15,035 nucleotides of DNA from Gammaproteobacteria bacterium. GTDB taxonomy: Bacteria > Pseudomonadota > Gammaproteobacteria > Arenicellales > JAOTYS01. The notes beneath the pieces were generated by a model. That model was not told where the DNA came from. It ran no database searches and saw nothing but the letters and a program-made list of their open reading frames with translations. Made by a program: the position numbers and the translations under genes. Each line of letters begins with the position of its first letter. Within the stretch, counting starts at the first letter, position 1. Below, piece by piece: positions 6,244 to 13,287 of the stretch. The DNA lies in NCBI GenBank assembly GCA_029861795.1, contig JAOTYS010000063.1:1-15035 (forward strand), in the 5' to 3' direction.

Positions 6244-7983
6244 GTGCAAGGCCATATTCGAGAGTTAATCTCACGGTCCGTCAGACGACTGGTCGACGCC
6301 GGTCGTCTACCCGCTTTGGGGGACATTGGCATTCAAGTCGAACGCACTCGTCAGAAAGAGCACGGCGACTTCGCGACCAATATCTCCTTGATATTGGCTA
6401 AATCTGCCCGCTGCAAACCACGGGACTTGGCACAGCAGATCTACGATCAACTACCCTACTCGTCTCAAATAGATAAGGTTGAGATCGCCGGTCCTGGATT
6501 CATTAACTTTTTTCTGAGTCGAAAGGCATGGTTCGGGGTAATCTCAACCATCAAACGCGAAGGCGCACGCTACGGTCAGATCGACATCGGAGGCGGCAAA
6601 CGCGTGTTGGTGGAATTTGTGTCCGCGAATCCGACGGGGCCTTTGCATGTAGGTCACGGTAGGGGGGCAGCCTATGGCGACACTTTAGCCCGAGTGCTCC
6701 GCGCCAATGGTTACGACGTTGCTAGCGAGTACTACCTGAACGATGCCGGACGCCAAATGGACGTACTGACGGCTAGCGTATGGTTACGCTACGTAGAGCT
6801 TTGTGGCGATCGAGTCGACTTTCCGAAAAACGCATACCAAGGCGCTTACATTTCAGATATCGCGGCCGCCTTACGGGATACGGCGGCCGACGCACTGAAG
6901 CGCGATCCAAAGCAAATCATTCATGACCTTAGCGATGATGCCGAGGCTGCAATGGACGAGCTAATCTCACGGCTAAAGAACTCACTGGGCCCGGAGAGGT
7001 ACCAGGATGTTTATCGCCTCGCAGTTGGGACTCTGACTGACAACATTCGCGATGACTTGGCGGAGTTTGGAATCCACTACGACTGCTGGTTCTCCGAGAA
7101 AGGCTTGGTAGAGCGAGGCGCGGTTGAAAGGGCAATCGAGCGTTTGAAAGAACGCGGTCATCTTTACACCCGAGACGGCGCTTGGTGGTTCCGCTCCACT
7201 CGCTTCGGTGACGAAAAGGATCGTGTAATGATCAGGTCTAATGGCGAGTACACTTACTTTGCCGGAGACACTGCATATCACTTGAACAAGATAGAGCGGG
7301 GATTCGAACAACTCATCAACATCTGGGGTGCCGACCATCACGGACATGTAAAACGCATGAAAGCGGCGTTTGAAGCCTTCGGTGAGGAACCCGACCACCT
7401 TCAAATTCTACTGGTCCAGTTCGTCTCGCTCTATCGCGGTGGTAACAAGGTTTCTATGTCCACTCGCGGGGGTGAGTTTGTTACGTTAAGAGAGCTACGA
7501 CAGGAGGTTGGAAACGACGCGGCACGCTTTTTCTACGTTTTGCGCAAAGCAGAGCAGCAAATGGATTTCGATCTAGATCTCGCTAAATCCCAATCGAATG
7601 ACAATCCAGTGTACTACATCCAATATGCCCACGCGCGAATCTGTAGTGTCTTTAGTCAAATCGAACAAAGAAACTTAGGCATAGACATAACTCAAGAGGC
7701 TGACTTTGACGCGCTAGGCGAGGACGTTGAGATACAATTGCTCAACATACTGTCGCGTTTTCCGGAGGTTGTCGCGAGTGCCGCGGCAGATTGCGAGCCT
7801 CACCAGATAGCCTATTATCTTCGCGACTTGGCTACTCAGTTTCACACCTATTACAACGCGCACCCATTTCTGTCTGCGGAACCGGAGGTCCGCGATGCTC
7901 GCCTGGGGCTAATCGATGCGGTGCGTCAGGTGTTGTCCAACGGGTTGACGTTGCTGGGTGTGTCCGCTCCAGAAAGCATGTAG
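6244..7983 (+). CDS. argS: Arginyl-tRNA synthetase
   Basis: ArgRS is the class I synthetase that charges tRNA-Arg in the cytosol. The protein has 579 residues, normal for the family. It has the N-terminal tRNA D-loop-recognition domain (1-110), the HIGH motif in FVSANPTGPLHVGHGRGAA (HVGH 135-138), the conserved INIWGADHHGHVKRM (358-372), and NKVSMSTRGG (401-410) in place of a canonical KMSKS, as is common in ArgRS. The helical anticodon-binding domain begins with NPVYYIQYAHAR (454-465). The start is GTG at 6244, giving MQGHIREL, which aligns well with typical N-termini, although no strong ribosome binding site precedes it. The gene follows the PqiA-like gene after 134 bases and leads into the SPOR gene after four bases. 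Confidence 0.98.
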   Translation: MQGHIRELISRSVRRLVDAGRLPALGDIGIQVERTRQKEHGDFATNISLILAKSARCKPRDLAQQIYDQLPYSSQIDKVEIAGPGFINFFLSRKAWFGVISTIKREGARYGQIDIGGGKRVLVEFVSANPTGPLHVGHGRGAAYGDTLARVLRANGYDVASEYYLNDAGRQMDVLTASVWLRYVELCGDRVDFPKNAYQGAYISDIAAALRDTAADALKRDPKQIIHDLSDDAEAAMDELISRLKNSLGPERYQDVYRLAVGTLTDNIRDDLAEFGIHYDCWFSEKGLVERGAVERAIERLKERGHLYTRDGAWWFRSTRFGDEKDRVMIRSNGEYTYFAGDTAYHLNKIERGFEQLINIWGADHHGHVKRMKAAFEAFGEEPDHLQILLVQFVSLYRGGNKVSMSTRGGEFVTLRELRQEVGNDAARFFYVLRKAEQQMDFDLDLAKSQSNDNPVYYIQYAHARICSVFSQIEQRNLGIDITQEADFDALGEDVEIQLLNILSRFPEVVASAAADCEPHQIAYYLRDLATQFHTYYNAHPFLSAEPEVRDARLGLIDAVRQVLSNGLTLLGVSAPESM

Positions 7984-7987
7984 TCAT

Positions 7988-8620
7988 ATGGTCCAAGCCC
8001 GCAAACATAAAGGTCAAAAACGGTCTCATGCAGCAGCATCGCCCGCCTGGGGCATGCTCGCCATCGGCTTCGCCTTAGGCGCGGTATCGACATGGTTGTT
8101 TCTCGGTAGACCGGTGGATACCGGTCTAGGCGGTGGAATTAAGACGCTAATAGAGCGGGGCTCATCCCGTCAAACAGATGCACGCGCAGTGAGCACGGAG
8201 AAAGTCGCCAATCTACCCCAGGCGGAGGCACCGAAACTAGAATTCTACAATGTTTTACCCACAGTGCTTCCCGAGATCGAGCGCATCATCCCAGACGACG
8301 AGACACAGGAAACCCCCGAACCGCAAGCACAACCGCCCAGCAGCGAGCGCCCCAAGAAAGTAGACAAAGTCGTAGGGTATGTACTCCAAGCGGGATCCTA
8401 TACCCGCTACAACGATGCTGATCAGATGAAGGCAAAGCTGGCCTTGGCTGGGGTTGAAGCGCGCATCCAGAAAGTGACCATCGAAGGCAGGGGCGAGTTT
8501 TATAGGGTGCGAGTTGGGCCTTTCAAAACCCTGTCCCAGGCAGACGCGGCAAATCAACGTCTGCGCAATCAAGGGGTACAGGCGATCCGATTGAGGGTCA
8601 CACAGCCCACCACCGGCTAA
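7988..8620 (+). CDS. SPOR-domain protein (FtsN-like)
   Basis: A bitopic inner-membrane protein of 210 residues from the ATG at 7988, four bases after the argS stop. It has a short basic cytoplasmic N-terminus (RKHKGQKR, 5-12), one membrane segment (about 21-40), a periplasmic linker rich in proline, glutamate and glutamine with the short conserved block KLEFYNVLP (83-91), and a C-terminal SPOR domain (about 127-205) with YVLQAGSYTRYNDAD and FYRVRVGPF. SPOR domains bind denuded septal peptidoglycan, so a role in cell division is likely. Position directly after argS is conserved for SPOR proteins in Pseudomonas and other gammaproteobacteria. An in-frame TTG at 7958 would extend the protein into argS and is less likely. 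Whether it is a true FtsN orthologue is not certain. Confidence 0.88.
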   Translation: MVQARKHKGQKRSHAAASPAWGMLAIGFALGAVSTWLFLGRPVDTGLGGGIKTLIERGSSRQTDARAVSTEKVANLPQAEAPKLEFYNVLPTVLPEIERIIPDDETQETPEPQAQPPSSERPKKVDKVVGYVLQAGSYTRYNDADQMKAKLALAGVEARIQKVTIEGRGEFYRVRVGPFKTLSQADAANQRLRNQGVQAIRLRVTQPTTG

Positions 8621-8646
8621 CTAAACGTGCAACACGCGCGATATTA

Positions 8647-8658
8647 CATCAATTGATG
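8647..8658. other. 12-base palindrome between convergent genes
   Basis: CATCAATTGATG is a perfect palindrome in the 44-base gap between the ends of the SPOR gene (plus) and phaA (minus). It has no loop and no T-run. It may act as a weak bidirectional end signal or be chance. Confidence 0.3.
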
Positions 8659-8664
8659 GTCACA

Positions 8665-9837
8665 CTATCGCTCCACGCACATCGCGATACCCATACCACC
8701 GCCAATGCATAATGTGGCGAGTCCCTTGTTAGCGTCGTATCTACCCATCTCATGCAACAGCGTCACTAATATGCGGGTCCCAGACGCTCCAATAGGATGT
8801 CCGAGTGCAATTGCGCCACCATTGACATTTACTCGGTCGGGGTTCCAACCCATGTCTTTGTTAACGGCGCATGCCTGTGCAGCAAAGGCCTCATTAGCCT
8901 CTATTAAATCTAGATCATCTATTGCCCAACCCGCTTTCGCCAGCGCTGCACGACTAGCAGGAATCGGCCCTGTCCCCATCACCGCGGGCTCCACGCCTGC
9001 AGTAGCCCAAGACACAATACGAGCCAGCGGTTTAAGACCGCGCTCGGCGGCGGCTTCTGCAGTCATCAGCACAACGGCTGCAGCACCATCATTAATTCCG
9101 GAGGCATTGCCCGCGGTCACGGTACCGTCCTTCTGAAAGGCCGGTCTCAGTTTGGACAAGACTTCGACAGTGGTGCCGTGCTTCGGGTGCTCGTCCTGGT
9201 CCACCACGCTCTCGCCTTTGCGACTGGCAATGGTCACAGGCACGATCTCCTGCTTGAACTTAGCGTCGCGTTGCGCAGCCTCCGCTTTCTGTTGTGAGGC
9301 TACGGCAAACGCATCTTGATCTTCGCGGGTGATCTGCCACTGTTGCGCCACATTCTCTGCGGTGTTGCCCATGTGATAGCCGTTGAACGCGTCCCACAAG
9401 CCATCCTTGATCATGGTATCGGTCAATTCCAAAGAACCCAATTTTTGACCCGCCCTCAGATACGCACAATGAGGTGCTAGGCTCATGCTCTCTTGTCCGC
9501 CGGCGACTACGATATTGCTGTCACCGCCTTTTATCGCTTGAGCGCCCATGGCTACTGATCGCACTCCAGAGCCGCAAACTTGATTGATGGTAACAGCAGT
9601 CTTCTCCGCTGGAATCCCCGCGCCGATCGCCGCTTGTCGCGCTGGGTTTTGGCCAACGCCGGCAGTTAGCACTTGTCCCATGATTACTTCTGACACCTCA
9701 TCCGGTGCAATATTGGCGCGCTTCAGCGCATCAGAGATTGCTACTTCCCCCAACTGCGAAGCGGTCATCGAACTCAACCCACCATTGAATGCACCGACCG
9801 CAGTGCGTACTGCGCTCGCAATTACTACATCTGTCAT
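8665..9837 (-). CDS. phaA: Acetyl-CoA acetyltransferase (beta-ketothiolase) PhaA
   Basis: This enzyme condenses two acetyl-CoA into acetoacetyl-CoA, the first step of poly(3-hydroxybutyrate) synthesis. The protein has 390 residues. The active-site residues are all present: acyl-carrying C88 in [11 protein letters not shown]347 in [10 protein letters not shown] and C377 in TLCIGGGMG. These line up with C89/H348/C378 of the well-studied Zoogloea thiolase. The ATG at 9837 has a strong AGGAG ribosome binding site seven bases upstream. The gene lies 58 bases downstream of phaC on the same strand, so it is the third gene of a phaE-phaC-phaA unit, but its own good ribosome binding site and an intercistronic hairpin suggest separate translational control. 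Its neighbours make a role in PHA synthesis more likely than in fatty acid breakdown. Confidence 0.96.
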   Translation of the reverse strand: MTDVVIASAVRTAVGAFNGGLSSMTASQLGEVAISDALKRANIAPDEVSEVIMGQVLTAGVGQNPARQAAIGAGIPAEKTAVTINQVCGSGVRSVAMGAQAIKGGDSNIVVAGGQESMSLAPHCAYLRAGQKLGSLELTDTMIKDGLWDAFNGYHMGNTAENVAQQWQITREDQDAFAVASQQKAEAAQRDAKFKQEIVPVTIASRKGESVVDQDEHPKHGTTVEVLSKLRPAFQKDGTVTAGNASGINDGAAAVVLMTAEAAAERGLKPLARIVSWATAGVEPAVMGTGPIPASRAALAKAGWAIDDLDLIEANEAFAAQACAVNKDMGWNPDRVNVNGGAIALGHPIGASGTRILVTLLHEMGRYDANKGLATLCIGGGMGIAMCVER

Positions 9838-9861
9838 GTGTTCTCTCCTGTCATTGTTGAA

Positions 9862-9884
9862 GGCTAACTTTAGGTTCCTTAGCC
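9862..9884 (-). other. Intercistronic hairpin between phaC and phaA
   Basis: GGCTAA (9862-9867) and TTAGCC (9879-9884) form a perfect six-base stem with an 11-base loop in the 58-base gap. No T-run follows, so it is more likely an mRNA stability or processing element than a terminator. Confidence 0.35.
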
Positions 9885-9895
9885 AGCGGGTTCAG

Positions 9896-10966
9896 TCACT
9901 TAGTCCTGAGATCCAACCAGCTAGCTATGGCTGAGGGCACTTCACGCTGAGCCCGGGCACTCACGTAGATACCGATGTGACCACCCGGAAACGCGACTTC
10001 AGAGTAGTCCGATGAGCCGACGTAGTGCTGCAGCGCTTGGGAGGCACTAGGCGGTACCAAATGATCTTTAGTGGCGTAGACGTTCAACACCGGCATTGTA
10101 AGGTTTCGCAAATTAACAGATCGTTCACCAATGCAGACCTTGCCATTGATGAGCCCGTTGTCTTGAAAAAAATCCTTGACAAATTGACGGAACGCCTCAC
10201 CCGCCTGATCAGGACTGTCAAAAATCCATTTCTCCATGCGTATAAAGGTCTCAGCCTGGACCACGTCGCTCAGTGCATCCACCATGTCCACATACTTCTG
10301 GCCAGTAAGTCGAAAGGGTTTTAGCGAAAGAAAAATCCAGTTCAAGAACTCTCCGGGTACATTTCCCATAGCATCCACCATGAGGTCCACGTCTAGCCGG
10401 CTGAGCCAGCGATTAAGCAAGTTATCGGGGGTGTGGAAATCCACCGGTGTCACCATGGCGATCAGATTCTTGACCTTTGCCACGTTGGTCGCCGCATAGC
10501 ACAAACCAAAGACACCACCTTGGCATATACCCAGTAGATTGATCTTTGCTAGTTTGTGTCGATCACATATTGTCCTGACGCAGCGATCGAGGTACCCGTT
10601 GATGTAATCATCTAAGGTTAATCCGCGATCGGCTTGATCCGGATATCCCCAATCGATTAGATACACGTCTAAGCCGGCATCGAGCAGACCTCTGATAAGG
10701 GATCGGTTCTGTTGCAGATCAGCTACGTCGGGTCTGTTGACCAAGGCATAAACAATCAACAACGGAATCGGATTAACCAGTTTGTGTCCGGGCGCTGTGT
10801 AACGAAAAAGAACGAGTTTATCTTCTCGGTACACTTCTTCCCTTGGGGTCGCACCCCCGCCAAGGCCATTAAGGTGACTGAGATTATCAATGCCGGCCTT
10901 AAGCTTGGAACAGAATTCCAACATCTCCTGGGCCGCCTGCTCTGGGGTGAGTTTGAACGCCGTCAC
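9896..10966 (-). CDS. phaC: Class III poly(3-hydroxyalkanoate) synthase subunit PhaC
   Basis: Catalytic subunit of the two-subunit synthase that polymerises (R)-3-hydroxyacyl-CoA, mainly 3-hydroxybutyryl-CoA, at the surface of PHA granules. The protein has 356 residues, the class III size (class I and II enzymes are about 560-600). It has an alpha/beta-hydrolase fold with lipase-like box GICQGG (nucleophile C148), D301 in TKDHLVPP and H330 in PGGHIGIY. These correspond one-to-one with C149/D302/H331 of the Allochromatium enzyme. The start is GTG at 10966, two bases after the phaE stop, with no separate strong ribosome binding site. Translation is therefore probably coupled to phaE, which fits the need for both subunits in similar amounts. 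Confidence 0.97.
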   Translation of the reverse strand: MTAFKLTPEQAAQEMLEFCSKLKAGIDNLSHLNGLGGGATPREEVYREDKLVLFRYTAPGHKLVNPIPLLIVYALVNRPDVADLQQNRSLIRGLLDAGLDVYLIDWGYPDQADRGLTLDDYINGYLDRCVRTICDRHKLAKINLLGICQGGVFGLCYAATNVAKVKNLIAMVTPVDFHTPDNLLNRWLSRLDVDLMVDAMGNVPGEFLNWIFLSLKPFRLTGQKYVDMVDALSDVVQAETFIRMEKWIFDSPDQAGEAFRQFVKDFFQDNGLINGKVCIGERSVNLRNLTMPVLNVYATKDHLVPPSASQALQHYVGSSDYSEVAFPGGHIGIYVSARAQREVPSAIASWLDLRTK

Positions 10967-10968
10967 GA

Positions 10969-11988
10969 CTAAGTCTTTGAAGACGGCTTGCGCTTTTGCT
11001 TAGCTAGTGCAGCAGTAGCGGGCCTTTTTTTGCGCGTGCGCTTTGACACCTTAGCCCTTGCGGTCACGCTGGAGTCAGTATTGACGGCCTCTATAGCCTG
11101 TTGCAGGCGGTCCATACGCCTTCGCAGAGCCGTCATCTGACGCTGCATGGTTTGTAACGTTTCACTCATGGTATTAATCTCCGTGTGAGTCGGCAAACCC
11201 ATACCCTCGGCCATGGATTCTATGGTCCGGCTCCACTCAACCCGATAGGCCATCAACGAATTAACTAGACCGCCAAAGATGTCCGCATACCGATCGCTTG
11301 CCACACGCTCCGCGTAGACCTGCTCAGAACATTCCACCCATAGGTCGTATAGCTCTCGGTAGGTGTCGATGGTCTTTCCCTCATTGACCAGGCACATTAG
11401 CGTTTCCTCCATATGCTTGAGCGATGCGCCGGCCAGTTCGCCTTGGAACTGCAAATAGTCGCGCCAGGCCTGCTGGTATTTGATTCCCCGTTGGGCCAGT
11501 TTCTGAAGCTGATCTTGAGTCTCTAGCGGCTTACCGATCCCAGGGATCGCCAGCGGCTCCATACCTTCGTGAACCATCTTGCCGAAAATTTCTGCAACGC
11601 TCCCGCCATCATAATTCTGCCATACGGTAGTTGTGGCAGCTGCCTTTTTCCAAATGTCTATCAGTGTCTGTGCCACCCCGCTCACGGCGAATTTATCCGG
11701 CGTGGCGTTCATAGTAGCCGAATCCATAGCACCCACCAGGCCCGCTGCAAGCTGCGAATACTCCTTAGCCTGGGCGACAATCTTCGCCGACAAATCCTGA
11801 GCAGCATCCGACTTAGCCGGCGCGGCAGCTTGCCACCACTGCTCCAACGCCTGGCTCCAAGGATCTAATAGATCTAATTCAGGGGAGTGCGGCCTGTTCA
11901 CCGTGGCGCCCTCAGTCCAAATCCGAACGTAATCTCGTTGAGCCTCAATCCACCGGCGGGCCCAATCAGCGGCGTCGCGTTCTGTCAT
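10969..11988 (-). CDS. phaE: Class III PHA synthase subunit PhaE
   Basis: Non-catalytic partner that activates PhaC in class III synthases. The 339-residue protein carries the diagnostic PhaE region YRELYDLWVECSEQVYAERV (210-229) followed by GGLVNSLMAYR (239-249). A probable coiled coil lies at about 271-302. It ends in an unusually basic tail (311-339) in which 13 of 29 residues are lysine or arginine, reminiscent of histone-like tails such as that of the Pseudomonas phasin PhaF. The ATG at 11988 has a weak AAGAG ribosome binding site. A six-codon frame (12005-11985) ends in a TGA overlapping this ATG. It is the first gene of the phaE-phaC-phaA unit and is read away from phaR. Subunit identity is firm; the tail's role is unknown. 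Confidence 0.93.
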   Translation of the reverse strand: MTERDAADWARRWIEAQRDYVRIWTEGATVNRPHSPELDLLDPWSQALEQWWQAAAPAKSDAAQDLSAKIVAQAKEYSQLAAGLVGAMDSATMNATPDKFAVSGVAQTLIDIWKKAAATTTVWQNYDGGSVAEIFGKMVHEGMEPLAIPGIGKPLETQDQLQKLAQRGIKYQQAWRDYLQFQGELAGASLKHMEETLMCLVNEGKTIDTYRELYDLWVECSEQVYAERVASDRYADIFGGLVNSLMAYRVEWSRTIESMAEGMGLPTHTEINTMSETLQTMQRQMTALRRRMDRLQQAIEAVNTDSSVTARAKVSKRTRKKRPATAALAKQKRKPSSKT

Positions 11989-12005
11989 GCTCTTGGTTTT
12001 GCCAT
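11985..12005 (-). other. Six-codon upstream frame overlapping the phaE start (ATGA)
   Basis: ATG at 12005-12003 opens a six-codon frame (MAKPRA) whose TGA stop overlaps the phaE ATG as ATGA. A purine-rich GGATGGA lies just upstream. Such overlaps can couple translation, so this may set the efficiency of phaE initiation. There is no evidence that it is translated. Confidence 0.2.
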
Positions 12006-12258
12006 TAAATCCATCCGCTGGGGAGTAACCTTAGGATACGGGTACGCCACGAAACAGGCTACCAAATCCGTTTGTGCACCGCAACATAATCTGTCACAAT
12101 AAACTATCGATAAAGCCCAGACGGCAGGTGGTGTCGACCAACTTTTAAAGCTGAAACATTGGCACGCAATATCTGACCAAGTAGGTAAGCTCCTTTATAC
12201 CGGATACAGCAATACAATCCTGTGCCCATACGACTGCGATCAACAGCGGAGACAGATA
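12006..12258. promoter_or_regulatory. Divergent phaE/phaR control region with candidate operator half-sites
   Basis: This 253-base gap must hold the promoters for phaE (minus) and phaR (plus). No strong sigma70 pair was found. TACAAT at about 12211 is a good -10 for phaR but lacks a -35. Two related imperfect inverted repeats occur: TTGTGCACCGCAA (12072-12084) and TTGGCACGCAA (12159-12169). Both fit the pattern TTG-(T)GCAC-(C)GCAA. They are about 87 bases apart and one lies nearer each gene, so they are candidate PhaR operators. TTGTGCG also recurs at the phaB promoter. Confidence 0.35.
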
Positions 12259-12756
12259 GTGACCAATGTCAGAATCATCAAGAAGTATCCGAACAGGCGT
12301 CTATACGACACTGAATTGAGTCGCTACATCACATTGGCTGATCTGCGCAAGCAAATCACGGAGGGCGGCGAATTCGAGGTAAGGGATGCCAACTCCGGCG
12401 AAGATATCACGCGTAGTATCTTGCTTCAGATCATTGCAGAGCAGGAGTCTGAGGGAACACCGCTTTTCACTACCGACATACTGATGCAAATGATTCGGTT
12501 TTACGGGGACACTTCCCAGGACATGTTTACAAAGTTTCTCGGCAAGAGCCTGGATCTGTTTGTCAAACAGCAGAACCTGTATAGCCAGCAAGTACGCGAG
12601 ACACTGAGCGGTAATCCGATGTCGGCCATGACGGAACTCACCCAGCGCAACTTGGAAATCTGGAAGGAGATGCAAGAGAGTTTTTTTCGGAGCGCGGGCG
12701 TCAGTTCTACCGGCAGTGCAACGAAAGATGCTGACGACAAATCGGACGACTCTTAA
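12259..12756 (+). CDS. phaR: PHA synthesis regulator PhaR
   Basis: Transcriptional regulator that senses PHA by binding it and, in the free form, represses granule-associated genes such as phaP and often itself. The 165-residue protein has the N-terminal PHB/PHA accumulation regulator DNA-binding domain (about 3-62, with IIKKYPNRRLYDTELSRYITL as its hallmark start) and the adjoining PHB_acc domain (about 68-107, FTTDILMQMIRFYGD and MFTKFLGKSLDLF). The C-terminus (148-165) is acidic, serine-rich and probably disordered. The start is GTG at 12259 with GGAG seven bases upstream. The gene is divergent from phaE. Downstream lies not an intact phasin or reductase gene but a phaB remnant, so the original operon has been damaged. 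Confidence 0.95.
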   Translation: MTNVRIIKKYPNRRLYDTELSRYITLADLRKQITEGGEFEVRDANSGEDITRSILLQIIAEQESEGTPLFTTDILMQMIRFYGDTSQDMFTKFLGKSLDLFVKQQNLYSQQVRETLSGNPMSAMTELTQRNLEIWKEMQESFFRSAGVSSTGSATKDADDKSDDS

Positions 12757-12826
12757 GTGTTGCACTCAAGCACTACTGCCAAAACGACTTAAGTAACGGT
12801 CAACCACGAATCTTAGGAGTGAACCG

Positions 12827-13093
12827 GGTATCCATGGGTTCACCAAAGCCTTGGCCCAGGAAGGGGCTGCAAAGGGTATAACGGTAAACGCCATCGCCCC
12901 GGGTTATGTCAATACAGACATGATTCGGGCAGTCCCCGAAAAAGTACTTGAAAAAATCCTCGCCCTCATACCTGTCGGTCGACTGGGCGAGGCGAAGGAT
13001 ATTGCACGAGCCGTGTTATTCCTCGTCGCCGACGACGCGGACTTTATCATCGAATCGACTTTGTCAATCAACGGCCGTCAGCACATGTATTGA
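12827..13093 (+). pseudogene. phaB: 3' remnant of an acetoacetyl-CoA reductase gene (phaB), N-terminal two-thirds deleted
   Basis: An 88-residue open stretch beginning GIHGFTKALAQE and ending SINGRQHMY matches the last third of PhaB-type short-chain dehydrogenases. It aligns without gaps to residues 160-247 of the intact phaB downstream, with 45 of 88 identical by my count. The NADPH-binding glycine motif, the catalytic serine and the YxxxK motif are all missing; homology starts just after where YSAAK would be. Near the end the normal ITG and NGG positions read IIE and NGR, suggesting drift. There is no internal stop. An AGGAG lies 7-12 bases before the homology, so a deletion may have joined the old ribosome binding site to the middle of the gene. 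A TTG at 12851 could start an 80-residue protein, but it could not be a reductase. CTTAAG occurs twice (12752 and 12788) in the short spacer after phaR. Confidence 0.85.
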
Positions 13094-13175
13094 GCCAGCG
13101 CAGCCGCCAGCTCACTTTGATCTCGCCCCAGTACCGCATTTCTTTCCAGCCTGTACCGTGTATTAGTGTTGGCCG

Positions 13176-13204
13176 TTGACGGGATCGACTGCTTGGTCTA
13201 TTGT
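13176..13204 (+). promoter_or_regulatory. Candidate sigma70 promoter for phaB
   Basis: TTGACG (13176-13181, five of six) and TATTGT (13199-13204, four of six) are separated by exactly 17 bases. Transcription would start near 13211, leaving a leader of about 77 bases before the phaB GTG. This is the best promoter match in the window and makes phaB independent of phaR and of the remnant upstream. The rest of the 13094-13287 gap shows no gene. Confidence 0.5.
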
Positions 13205-13231
13205 GCGTTGCATCAATGGTGCGGCGCACAA
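13201..13231 (+). promoter_or_regulatory. Inverted repeat over the phaB transcription start
   Basis: TTGTGCG (13201-13207) and CGCACAA (13225-13231) form a perfect seven-base inverted repeat with a 17-base centre. It overlaps the -10 element and the predicted start of transcription. It could be an operator or a hairpin at the 5' end of the phaB message. TTGTGC also occurs in the phaE/phaR control region at 12072. Confidence 0.4.
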
Positions 13232-13287
13232 ATGCTCGCAAAGACCAGTGCGACCAAATCGATGGTTTACAGACTAAGGGGGTAAAT

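Noticed and set aside
6158..6268. 36-codon plus-strand frame (serine- and proline-rich) overlapping the argS start
   Set aside because: No ribosome binding site, no resemblance to any family, and it runs into argS in another frame; most likely chance.
8647..8658. CATCAATTGATG as a bidirectional terminator
   Set aside because: There is no loop or T-run on either strand.
12159..12182. Possible sigma54 promoter (TTGGCACG) upstream of phaR
   Set aside because: The -24 element matches, but the required GC at the -12 position is CT, so the second element is absent.
12301..12765. 154-residue minus-strand frame opposite phaR
   Set aside because: It mirrors a well-conserved PhaR coding frame and has no family motif.
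12819..12866. GTG start directly behind an AGGAG, before the phaB remnant
   Set aside because: The frame is not that of the PhaB homology and encodes nothing recognisable; the AGGAG is better seen as a relic of the old phaB leader.
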